A DNA stretch of 64,000 nucleotides. Origin: Hyphomonadaceae bacterium (lineage in GTDB: Bacteria > Pseudomonadota > Alphaproteobacteria > Caulobacterales > Hyphomonadaceae). The stretch covers positions 1-64,000 of the forward strand of contig JADKDU010000007.1 of NCBI GenBank assembly GCA_016714495.1, given 5' to 3'. The notes under the pieces are model-generated. The model was not told the origin of the DNA. It saw nothing but the letters and a program-made list of their open reading frames with translations, and ran no database searches. The first letter of the stretch is position 1. The number at the start of each line of letters is the position of its first letter. Made by a program: the position numbers and the translations under genes. This document shows, one piece after another, positions 42,432 through 50,680 of the stretch.

Positions 42432-42923
42432 TCAGCCGCGTTTTCCGCCGGCAATGACCTTCAGGGCGGCGCGCTTTTCGGCGGGGGTGGCGGCTGAAGG
42501 AGCAGCCGGTTCGGACGGGCCGGAGGTTTCCTTATCCTCATTGATGTCGCGGGTGCGGGGTTTCCAGCCGGGCTTTGCTTTCGTGCGCATCGGGCTGTTG
42601 CGCTTGAAGGTGGAGCGCGGGGCGTCGGATTTTCTCTTGTCCTTTGGCAATGACGTGGCGGACGCCTTGGGCTTGCGGGTCTTCTTTTCGATCACGCGCG
42701 TGATCTGGGACTGGCGCTGGGAGAGAGCGTCTTCCAGGCGGCCCTTGCCGGGATCCCGGAAGGCGGAGCCGTATTTTTCAAGACGGGTGGCGACGCCTTC
42801 GACGAAGTCCTTTTCCCAGGTGGTGAGCGCGGGCGCGCCCTCCTCCATCGCGCGTTCCGCGACGCGGCGCAGCTTGCGCAGCGCCTTCGAGGTTTTGCGC
42901 TTGTCGACTTCGCGCTTGGACAT
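42432..42923 (-). CDS. Basic hypothetical protein
   Basis: A 163-residue strongly basic protein: MSKREVDKRKTSKALRKLRR at the start, WEKDFVEGVATRLEKYGSAF in the middle, and a Lys/Pro/Ser-rich disordered tail. The N-terminal 75 residues look folded and helical. A nucleic-acid or ribosome-related role is possible from the charge, but no family is recognised. Last of a minus-strand run starting with gapR. Confidence 0.6.
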   Translation of the reverse strand: MSKREVDKRKTSKALRKLRRVAERAMEEGAPALTTWEKDFVEGVATRLEKYGSAFRDPGKGRLEDALSQRQSQITRVIEKKTRKPKASATSLPKDKRKSDAPRSTFKRNSPMRTKAKPGWKPRTRDINEDKETSGPSEPAAPSAATPAEKRAALKVIAGGKRG

Positions 42924-42993
42924 GGCGGCAGACTAAGGGCAGTCGCGGCGGGTGTCACTTCGGGCAGTGCGGTCGCCGTCATGGCCCACGAGG

Positions 42994-43257
42994 CTAAATT
43001 TCGCCCAGCGCCAGCAGATAGGTGTCGAGGATGGCTTCCTGTTCCTCGCGCTCCTGACGATCCTGCTTACGGATGCGGATGACGGCGCGGAGGGCCTTGG
43101 TGTCGTAGCCCATCGACTTGGCTTCCTGGTAGACGTCCTTGATCTGGCCGCCGACCTCTTTTTTTTCTTCCTCGAGCTTTTCGATCTTCATGACCGTCTG
43201 CTTGAGCTTGTCCTTCGCCGCCTGCGTGAGGGCGGCTGCTGCTGCGCCGTCGTCCAT
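42994..43257 (-). CDS. gapR: GapR (DUF2312) nucleoid-associated protein
   Basis: An 87-residue all-helical protein: QTVMKIEKLEEEKKEVGGQI, then KDVYQEAKSMGYDTKALRAV and IRIRKQDRQEREEQEAILDT. GapR forms tetramers that clamp overtwisted AT-rich DNA ahead of polymerases and stimulates topoisomerases. It is typical of alphaproteobacteria and essential in Caulobacter. Length and motifs are normal. Confidence 0.95.
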   Translation of the reverse strand: MDDGAAAAALTQAAKDKLKQTVMKIEKLEEEKKEVGGQIKDVYQEAKSMGYDTKALRAVIRIRKQDRQEREEQEAILDTYLLALGEI

Positions 43258-43369
43258 GTGAGATCTCCAGGAAGCTTGTCGGGCTCACTTTAGTCGGACG
43301 CAAAACCACATCCAACGACAGCTGCGTCGCAGGCCGACATTCCCTGTGCATGGGCTGTGAGTTGTAAGG

Positions 43370-43987
43370 CTAGAGCGGACGGCCGTTAACGACCCGGTCG
43401 AGGCGTTTCTTGCCGTCAACTGCGGCCTGGGCGTGCGGATGAATTTCGAGGGCCTTTTCGTAGGCCATTTTTGCGGCCTCTGGCCGCTCGATCGACTCGA
43501 AGATCATTGCAAGGCCGATCCAGGCGCCGAAATGGCGCTTCTCGTGGGTGAGCGTGGTTTCGAGATCGGCGATCGCCTCATCATACTTGCCTTCGTTGAA
43601 GAAGAGCACGGCGCGGCGGTTCCAGGCTTCGGCATAATCGGGCTTGAGCGTGATGGCGCGGTCGAAGGCGTCGCGGGCGGCTTCGAGATTTTCGCCCTCC
43701 TGATATTCGAGGCCGCGCTGCATCAACACGTCGACTGTGGGGCTGCCGGAGACGAGCCAGGCGTCCCAGACCTCTTCCTCGATGGCGGCGGCTTCCGCGT
43801 CAGTTTCGGTGGTTTTCAGCTTGTCGAGCAGGTCCTGACTGAGATTGCCCTCACCAGCCTCTTCTTCGCCTTCGGCGGCGGCGAGTTCCTTGTTGGCGGG
43901 CGCATCGCCAGCCGTGCCGGGCGCAAAGGATTTATCACACGCGGTGAGCGCGAGGGCGGCGGCGAGGACGAGAGAGACACGGTGCAT
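43370..43987 (-). CDS. TPR-repeat lipoprotein
   Basis: From ATG 43987 a 205-residue protein with a lipobox signal (SLVLAAALALTACDKSFAPG) and an acidic linker, then at least two tetratricopeptide repeats (AARDAFDRAITLKPDYAEAW, YDEAIADLETTLTHEKRHFG) and a third partial repeat. It probably acts as a periplasmic scaffold. Close relatives are common in this order near rpmJ. Confidence 0.85.
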   Translation of the reverse strand: MHRVSLVLAAALALTACDKSFAPGTAGDAPANKELAAAEGEEEAGEGNLSQDLLDKLKTTETDAEAAAIEEEVWDAWLVSGSPTVDVLMQRGLEYQEGENLEAARDAFDRAITLKPDYAEAWNRRAVLFFNEGKYDEAIADLETTLTHEKRHFGAWIGLAMIFESIERPEAAKMAYEKALEIHPHAQAAVDGKKRLDRVVNGRPL

Positions 43988-44088
43988 GGCCCCACTATGC
44001 TGGGGCGGGATCGACCGGGCAAGCGTCTGCAACCACTGGATCAGCGCTGGCAGGCTCAATTACACGGGAGGTCCGGACGGGAGGGCGT

Positions 44089-44214
44089 TTAGCCCTGTTT
44101 CGCCTTGAAGCGCGGGTCCGTCTTGTTGATGACGTAAACGCGGCCCTTGCGGCGAACGACCTTGCAGTCGCGGTGACGGCCCTTCAGCGATTTAAGCGAG
44201 GAACGGACTTTCAT
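44089..44214 (-). CDS. rpmJ: Ribosomal protein L36 (bL36)
   Basis: A 41-residue protein: MKVRSSLKSLKGRHRDCKVV then RRKGRVYVINKTDPRFKAKQ and a final Gly. It is the short-motif, single-Cys, zinc-free form (YkgO-like) used throughout alphaproteobacteria as the only L36. The start ATG is at 44214. Too short to be found by a 60-residue cut-off but unmistakable. Confidence 0.97.
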   Translation of the reverse strand: MKVRSSLKSLKGRHRDCKVVRRKGRVYVINKTDPRFKAKQG

Positions 44215-44419
44215 GGGGCCAACGGCTGTCTGGAACTGCGGGAGCGGGGCAATTACTGGAGGGCGCCTGCCGTGTCAACCGCAACGCGGCCCCAGCCTGC
44301 GAGACGCCCGCCGGCAGACGTAAATTAGCCTTAACATTCGGGCGCCATTCATGAAAATCCTGACAGCTTGCCGCACTATATCCATGGTAGGTTGATACGC
44401 GGGTCGCCGGAGGCTGTTG

Positions 44420-45748
44420 ATGATGTCAGTCCGATCCATACGCTGGGCGGTTGCGGGAGTAGCGCTCGGGCTGACGCTCGCCGCGTGCGAGAGCACCAAA
44501 ATGGCGACCGGGAACAAGCCCGATACCCCGCCGGGGTCGCCTGCCCCGCCAGTTTCGAGCGATGGGGCGACGGGCGTAGCATTTCGCTTCGCCACTTCGG
44601 GCGACCAGGGCTTCGACGGCTGGCGCGTGCAATTCGCAGCCAAGGCGGATGCGGCCGGGCGGAATGATGCGGTGATCAGGTCAGTGCTGGATGGGCTGGA
44701 GCCGGTTGAGCAGACCGTGCAGGCGCAGTCGTTCGACAACCAGGCCGAGTTCGTGAAGCCGATCTGGGATTACGCCAAGTCGGCGGTGTCGCCGCCGTGG
44801 AGCGCCAACGGGCAGGCGAAGATGGCGGCGAATGTGACGAGCTTCGATGCGATCGAGGAATCCTATCCGACGCCGCGGGAGATCTTGGCGGCGATCTGGG
44901 GGATGGAGTCGAGCTATGGCTCTTTCATCGGCGTTGACGACGCGCCACGCGTGCTGGCGAGCCAGGCGGCGATGGGCCGGCGCAAGGATTTCAACGAAGG
45001 CGAGCTGATGGCGATCATGCAGCTGATCGAGAACGGATCGGCGACGCGCGAGCAGTTCCGCAAGGCGTCTTACGCGGGCGCGCTGGGGCAGACGCAGTTC
45101 ATGCCCTCGACGCTGCTGCAGCACGGGCGCGATTTCGACAAGGACGGGCACAAGGATCTCTGGACCAGTTCGGGCGACGCGCTGGCCTCAGCGGCGAACT
45201 ACCTCGCCAACTCGGGCTGGAAGCAGGGACAGCCGTGGGCGGTGGAAGCGCGCATTCCGGACCTGTTCGACTATTCGCTGGGCGATGGGCGCAAGCTGAG
45301 CGTGGCGGCGTGGAGGGGCGTGGGGCTTCTGCCGGCGACGGCGCCTGAGTTTGCGAATTCGGATAGTCTGCAGGCGGAGCTTTTCCTGCCGGCGGGATCT
45401 TATGGTCCTGCCTTCCTGCTTTTCGACAATTTCAGCGTGATCAAGAAATACAACAACGCGGACAGCTATGCGCTGGCCGTGGGCCTGCTGGCGGACCGGC
45501 TGGCGGGGCGGCCTGACCTCTCGCGATCATGGCCGACGAACATCGTGATGCTGACGCAGCAGCAGGCGAAGGACTTGCAGGCGGCGCTGAACAAGCTGAA
45601 TTATTCGGCCGGCGCCATCGATGGCATCATCGGGCGCGGGACACGTGGCGCGCTGCAGAAGTTCCAGAAAGACAAGGGGCTGGTGGCCGATGGCTTCCCG
45701 ACCGTTGCGATGCTGGATGCAGTTCTGCTGGCGGCGAACGACGCCTGA
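44420..45748 (+). CDS. Lytic murein transglycosylase (MltB-like) with peptidoglycan-binding domain
   Basis: About 442 residues. A lipobox signal (VALGLTLAACEST) anchors it to the outer membrane. The SLT_2 catalytic domain has the Glu in AAIWGMESSYGSFIGVDDAP and the substrate-groove motif SYAGALGQTQFMPSTLLQHG. A C-terminal PG_binding_1 domain (LNYSAGAIDGIIGRGTRGAL) binds peptidoglycan. ATG 44420 or 44423 may be the start; TTG 44417 is less likely. It cleaves glycan strands during growth and recycling. Confidence 0.92.
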   Translation: MMSVRSIRWAVAGVALGLTLAACESTKMATGNKPDTPPGSPAPPVSSDGATGVAFRFATSGDQGFDGWRVQFAAKADAAGRNDAVIRSVLDGLEPVEQTVQAQSFDNQAEFVKPIWDYAKSAVSPPWSANGQAKMAANVTSFDAIEESYPTPREILAAIWGMESSYGSFIGVDDAPRVLASQAAMGRRKDFNEGELMAIMQLIENGSATREQFRKASYAGALGQTQFMPSTLLQHGRDFDKDGHKDLWTSSGDALASAANYLANSGWKQGQPWAVEARIPDLFDYSLGDGRKLSVAAWRGVGLLPATAPEFANSDSLQAELFLPAGSYGPAFLLFDNFSVIKKYNNADSYALAVGLLADRLAGRPDLSRSWPTNIVMLTQQQAKDLQAALNKLNYSAGAIDGIIGRGTRGALQKFQKDKGLVADGFPTVAMLDAVLLAANDA

Positions 45749-45825
45749 CGTGCGCGTTGTCGTATTCTACAGGAACCGGCTTAACATGCAGGCGTTGGAC
45801 TCCCGCAATTGATGGGAGATCAGTG

Positions 45826-46101
45826 ATGGCTGTTCAGGAAAACCGCACCAGTGGCGGCAATGGCTTTTTGTATTTCGCGATTGGCGCACTGATCGTAGCG
45901 GTCGGCGTCTTGGCCTGGATGTTCTATAGTGGACAGACCAATCGCAGCTCTGCGGACACGGCGCTCGAGCGCGTCGCCGACAGTGTGAGTGATGCCGCTG
46001 ACGACATCGGCGACAGCGCCCGCGATGCGGCCCGCAACGTTCCCCAGCCTGCCCCCGCCCCGGCGCCAACCCCGACGACCCCGCCGCTCACGCCAGGTTG
46101 A
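45826..46101 (+). CDS. Small membrane protein with Pro-rich tail
   Basis: A 91-residue protein with a single helix (FLYFAIGALIVAVGVLAWMF), then an amphipathic acidic segment (LERVADSVSDAADDIGDSAR) and a tail of alternating Ala/Pro/Thr. GGGAG seven bases before the ATG is a good ribosome-binding site. It lies 77 bp after the transglycosylase and ends 20 bp before a strong terminator. Function unknown. Confidence 0.7.
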   Translation: MAVQENRTSGGNGFLYFAIGALIVAVGVLAWMFYSGQTNRSSADTALERVADSVSDAADDIGDSARDAARNVPQPAPAPAPTPTTPPLTPG

Positions 46102-46120
46102 TCCATCACTGAGACATGAC

Positions 46121-46154
46121 AGCCGCGCCGGGTGAAGCTCCGGCGCGGCTTTTC
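46121..46154 (+). terminator. Rho-independent terminator between convergent genes
   Basis: AGCCGCGCCGG (46121-46131) and CCGGCGCGGCT (46140-46150) form a perfect 11-bp stem with an 8-base loop, followed by a T run at 46150-46153. It ends the transcript of the small membrane protein and, read the other way, overlaps the end of the convergent VIT/VWA gene. Confidence 0.9.
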
Positions 46155-49090
46155 TATTCGAGCGTGAAAACGCCCACCTCCATCTCGCCACGATCTTCCG
46201 CGGGCATTTCGAGATCGATGAGTTCCTCGGTCTGCGAGGGCCGAGCGAAATTGCGGATGAGACGAACAGTAAGCGTGGACGGGCCGTTGGGGTTGGCGCG
46301 GTCTGACGCGAACGTCTTGGCGCGCACTTCATACTTGCCCGCATTGGCGCGGCGGATGACGTATTCTTCCGGGCCGTAGCCATTGGTGACATCGCCGGAC
46401 AGCTTACCGCCCCAGGGTGAGAGCGGATAGGAGTAACCCACCTTCGCGCCTTTCGGTTCGGTGACCCACAGGTCGAGGTCGGTGCGTGGCGTATTCCACT
46501 CCATGACGACACGCACATCCGCGTCGAGCAGCGCGACGAGCCTGGAATCGAGCGCGGCGGACGATCCACCCATCGCCTTGAGCTTGGCGAGGGCGGCGTT
46601 GGCCTCCATCAGGGCGACGGTTTCGATGCCCCGCGCCGAGACATCGGTGACGGTGGTTGCGGCCTTTGCGAGAAGCTCGACGGCGCGCCCGAGATCAGCC
46701 TTGCCAGCGTCCGGCGTGACGGCAAATTTGGCGCGTTCGATCAGGGCGAGTGCAAGTGTGCGCATCGGTTGCGGACGGTCGGTCTCGCGCTCCATCAGGC
46801 GTTCGAGCAGCCAGATCGCGCGGTCGTGCGAGCCGTAGCGCAGCAGGCGGGCGGCAACGATGGCGAGCGTCTGGTTGTCGCGCGTCGGCACGTCGAGCGC
46901 AGCTTCGATGGAGCGGCGGGCTTCTTCCTTGCGACCCGCGCGCCAGTGCCATTCGGCGACATCGAACCAGAAGAGCGGGATGAGGCCCTGCTCTTTCATT
47001 TCCGTGTCGATCGCGCGTTCATAGTCGGCGCCGGCCTTGTCAAGGCGATCGAGATAGGGTCGGTCGGCGTTCCAGTCGGCGACCTCGATCGTGCCTGCGC
47101 GATTTGTTGAGACAGCGGCGTCAGATTCCGCTTCGTTGGCCAATTCGGGCAGGACCGCGTCCTGCGCGGCGCCGGCCTCGCGGCTGCCTGTGACGATTAT
47201 GCCTTCGGGAGAAGGCGCCGCCATTGCGGGAACGGGCGGAGGCGGGGCCATGGCGCGCGACTCGTCGCGATCGCGGCGAGCGTTTTCAGCGGCGGCTTTC
47301 TTTTCTGACTCGGGCGCCTTGCCGTCGAATTTCTTGTCCCACCAAAGCTTCTGGGCGTCCCACATGGCGACAACCTGCGTCAGGCGGCCTTCCTGCGTGG
47401 CGCGTTCGGCCCGGTCGGCATCAGCGCGCAGAGCAGCGTACTGGAGCTGAAGCTGCTTGGGGTAGTTGGCCGGAGGCGCGATGTCGGACTGGACGTAGTC
47501 GTTCGGGCTTTCGAGCACGACGAAGGACGCCTGCGGGGTCGCGACATTGTACCGGCGGGCCATGGCGGCGAGATCGTCCGGCTTTTTCTCGGTGGCTTCG
47601 ACGCCGAGACGCTGGCGCGCCCAGAGTGCGCCCGGGCCGGCGAAAATGGTCGTACGGCTAGCCGTCGACGTGAACCGGCGCGGCGTCGTCTCGCCTGCCA
47701 TGGCGACGAGGACAACGCCGTCGGCAGGCAGCGGGCCGACGATGTGGAAATTGCGCGGGTCAGCGGCGAGGCGCACGGCTTCGATCGCCGCGCCGGCGCT
47801 GTCGGTGACGGAGGTGATGGCGGCGTCTGGGCGCGTGATGCGGGTGATGACTTCGGGGACGTTCGATTTGGTGAGGGTTGCGAAGACGCCGCCAGAACGA
47901 GCCGCAATGTCGGAGAGCCAGGCGGCGTCGCTTTCAGGACCACTGGCGATGGCGGTGACGGTGCACGGCAGACGGAAGTTGGAGCGGTCGTCGATCGAGA
48001 CGCGGCCGTCAGAGAACATCAGGCAGTCGGCGCCTTTCGCGACCTTGACGCCGTTGAGCGTCATGTAACTCGTGCCGCCGCGATAGCGTACGTCGCCGAG
48101 CCTGGCCGCGAGTTGGTCGGTGGCGATGTCGAGGGTTTCGGCCTTGCCGCTGTCGAACAGGGTGACGGCGATACGGCGCGCGCCGCGGCGCGTCGCCATG
48201 TCCTGCGCGAGTTGCGCTTCGGAGGCGAGCTCATCGTCGGTGCGGGAGACGGAGCGATCCCAGAAGATGTGGAGCGGGCCGCGGTGCGAGCCTGTCGCGC
48301 GAGCGGCGGGAGCCGTGATGTCGAAAAAGCGTTCGGCGCCAGGGTGCTGGACGACAAGCATGGGCTGATCGCGACTGGCGGCGGCGAGGCGCAGCGGGCC
48401 CTTGAGGGAGACGGATTCGGCCTCGATGATTTTTCCGGACGATGGCAGGCCTTCGGGCAAGGCAAGTATCTTCGCTTCGCCATCGATCGAGAGCTTGAAG
48501 TGCTTGACCTTGTCGCCCACCGACAGGGGCAGCGAGTAACCGTCCGTGGGGTCAAACAGGCTGACCATGCGCAGGCGGATGATACGCGCGCCATTGGCGG
48601 GGATGGGGTAGATGCGGGTTTCGAAGCGGTCGCTGTAATCGACTTCGGCGACGCCGGGATCGATGCGGACATTGACGCGGCGTTGATAAGCCTCGGCCGC
48701 CTTATACTTGGTTTCGAGCACGCCATCGATCAGCTGGCCATTGATGTCCAAAGCATAGCCCGTGACGACTGCGCCGCGGGCCATGTTGAGGGCGAACTGG
48801 CCTTCGAGGATCTGGGCCGTGGGGTTCTCGAAGGCGACGGTGACGGTGGTTTCGGCGATGTCGCCGCGGACGTTAACGGCGACTTCGAGGGAGGAGACGC
48901 CAAGGTCCCGCTTGGCGGCTTCGCTGTGCACGCCATCGGCGTAGGCGATGAGCTGCGGGCCGGCGCGCTCCTTCTCCTTGGCCTGCTGTTTGGTGAGATA
49001 GGCCTGCTGTTCGGGCGTCGCCGCGCAGCTTTGCAGCAACATCAGCGCTGAAGCCGCGGCGAGCAGCCTTGTCGTCAGGCGACGGGTCAT
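46154..49090 (-). CDS. Large VIT/VWA/DUF2135 lipoprotein
   Basis: A 978-residue surface or periplasmic lipoprotein: lipobox signal (LLAAASALMLLQSCAAT), a VIT domain (LEVAVNVRGDIAETTVTVAF, LETKYKAAEAYQRRVNVRID), a von Willebrand A domain with the metal site DRSVS and SDGRVSIDD, a long helical TPR-like middle (about residues 540-860) and a C-terminal DUF2135 domain (VVMEWNTPRTDLDLWVTEPK). VIT plus VWA architecture is shared with inter-alpha-trypsin inhibitor heavy chains. ATG 49090 is chosen because it places the signal peptide at the N-terminus. Probable role in envelope or protein-protein binding; no experimental function known to me. Confidence 0.88.
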   Translation of the reverse strand: MTRRLTTRLLAAASALMLLQSCAATPEQQAYLTKQQAKEKERAGPQLIAYADGVHSEAAKRDLGVSSLEVAVNVRGDIAETTVTVAFENPTAQILEGQFALNMARGAVVTGYALDINGQLIDGVLETKYKAAEAYQRRVNVRIDPGVAEVDYSDRFETRIYPIPANGARIIRLRMVSLFDPTDGYSLPLSVGDKVKHFKLSIDGEAKILALPEGLPSSGKIIEAESVSLKGPLRLAAASRDQPMLVVQHPGAERFFDITAPAARATGSHRGPLHIFWDRSVSRTDDELASEAQLAQDMATRRGARRIAVTLFDSGKAETLDIATDQLAARLGDVRYRGGTSYMTLNGVKVAKGADCLMFSDGRVSIDDRSNFRLPCTVTAIASGPESDAAWLSDIAARSGGVFATLTKSNVPEVITRITRPDAAITSVTDSAGAAIEAVRLAADPRNFHIVGPLPADGVVLVAMAGETTPRRFTSTASRTTIFAGPGALWARQRLGVEATEKKPDDLAAMARRYNVATPQASFVVLESPNDYVQSDIAPPANYPKQLQLQYAALRADADRAERATQEGRLTQVVAMWDAQKLWWDKKFDGKAPESEKKAAAENARRDRDESRAMAPPPPVPAMAAPSPEGIIVTGSREAGAAQDAVLPELANEAESDAAVSTNRAGTIEVADWNADRPYLDRLDKAGADYERAIDTEMKEQGLIPLFWFDVAEWHWRAGRKEEARRSIEAALDVPTRDNQTLAIVAARLLRYGSHDRAIWLLERLMERETDRPQPMRTLALALIERAKFAVTPDAGKADLGRAVELLAKAATTVTDVSARGIETVALMEANAALAKLKAMGGSSAALDSRLVALLDADVRVVMEWNTPRTDLDLWVTEPKGAKVGYSYPLSPWGGKLSGDVTNGYGPEEYVIRRANAGKYEVRAKTFASDRANPNGPSTLTVRLIRNFARPSQTEELIDLEMPAEDRGEMEVGVFTLE

Positions 49091-49232
49091 TCGCTTAATC
49101 CCCCACTGGATTGCGTGGCCACGTTCGGCTCGCATTCAGGCGCAATCAGGGCTTGAAGCAGGCGAACGCACGGTTTCGTGACGGTTACTGTGCGTCGCGG
49201 CGGGCGTCCAACACTTGCGGGCGCGGGCGCGA

Positions 49233-50545
49233 TTATTCCGGCGTGTTGTCTTTTGCGACAGCATCGGTGACCGCTTTTGTCTTCCCGGCTTCACCGCGTT
49301 TGGCGGCGAGGAAGGCATAAAGGCGAGACCGATGGCGAGAACGGCGCTGAAGATGAAGGGCGCGGAACTGGCGACGTTCTCGTACATCCACAGGCCGAAA
49401 AAGGGCGAGACGACGAAGCCCATGCCGTTGGCGGCGGTGATCAGGCCGGCGACGTCGCCCTGCTGTTCGTGCGTGGCGGCAAGCGAGGCGCCGGCGGAAA
49501 AGCCAGGACGCCCGAAGCCCTGACCGAAACCGAACATGATCTGCGCGAAAGCAAACAGCGCGAAGTCCTGCGCCCACACCATGAAGAGCGAGGAGATCGC
49601 CATCATCAGTGCGCCATAGACCATCAGCGAGCGGATCGGCAGTTTCATGCGCGGGATGAGGACGAGCTGGGAGATCAGGGTCGCCATCGCGCCCATTGTC
49701 ATGGCCGGGCCGGTGTACTGGGCGGAGGCGGCGCCCTCGACATGCATCCGGTCCATGATGGCGTAGGGAAAGGTCTGGCTCAGCACGCCGATGGCGAGTG
49801 AGAGGCCGACGGCGTAAAGCAGGTAGGGGAAGATTGCGGGCTGGCGCCACAGCCCTTTCGCGCCGGAGCGCTTGATGCCGGCGTCCGCGCGGGGGCTGCG
49901 GTTCTCCGGCAGGCGCGTGAGGACGAGGAAACCGATCACGGCGGCGATGACGGTGATGATCACCACAGGGGCGAGCAGGCCGATGGCGGGGGACAGAAGC
50001 GCGCCGCCGGTGATGAGGGCCGCAGCGGCCGCCGGGCCCGCCATCTGGCCGAGCGTGAAGCCCGAGGTGAGCGTCGCGATTTCGTCCATGCGCTCTGCGC
50101 GCGAGGTGCGGTCCGCGACATAGGCCTGGGCGGCGGGGTTGGTGGCGGAGCCAAAGACGCCGAACAGGGTGCGGGCGGTGATGAGCAGGACGAAGATCAG
50201 CACCCAGCCGGATATCCATCCCAGCAGTGCAGCCATGGCCGAGAGCGCGAAGAAAAACATGGACGCGGCAAAGCCGAACATGCCGATGGCGGCGACCTTC
50301 CGGCGGCCCCAGCTGTTGGACTTGGAACCCCAATAGGGGGCGGTGATGACCCAGATGGCGGCCGACAGGGAAAAGATCGCCCCTGCGGTCCAGTCCGGCA
50401 GCTTCAGTTCGCGGGTCAGCGGGGGAAGCACCGCAGAGGTCAACATGGTGTTCCCTGCCCCGACAGCGAGCAGGCAGAAGAACAGCAGCAGGAACGCTCC
50501 GCGCCGGTCCGGACGTGATGCATCAGGGGACAGACCTGGCTCCAT
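49233..50545 (-). pseudogene. MFS transporter, frameshifted at the last helix
   Basis: A 12-helix major facilitator (GAFLLLFFCLLAVGAGNTML through FIFSAVLAIGLAF) with the loop 2-3 motif PYWGSKSNSWGRRKVAAIG. The expected C-terminus YAFLAAKRGEAGKTKAVTDA then VAKDNTPE ends at 49233-49235, but a missing T near 49318-49322 (GCCTTTATG for GCCTTTTATG) shifts the frame, so the present sequence reads a Pro/Arg/Ser-rich tail down to 49136. All twelve helices remain, so the protein might function, or the shift may be a sequencing error. ATG 50545 is preferred over TTG 50581. Substrate unknown; it is downstream-facing to the VIT gene. Confidence 0.82.
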
Positions 50546-50680
50546 GAACACGGGGATAGGGCTGGCGACGATTCTGCTCAAGCGGGGTTGATTGGGCGCC
50601 TTGCCGCTAGGGCCTCGACGCTGACCCGGTTTGATACCTAAACTGGCGGCAGGGTCGGTAAGTCCTGCACGGGTGAACCC

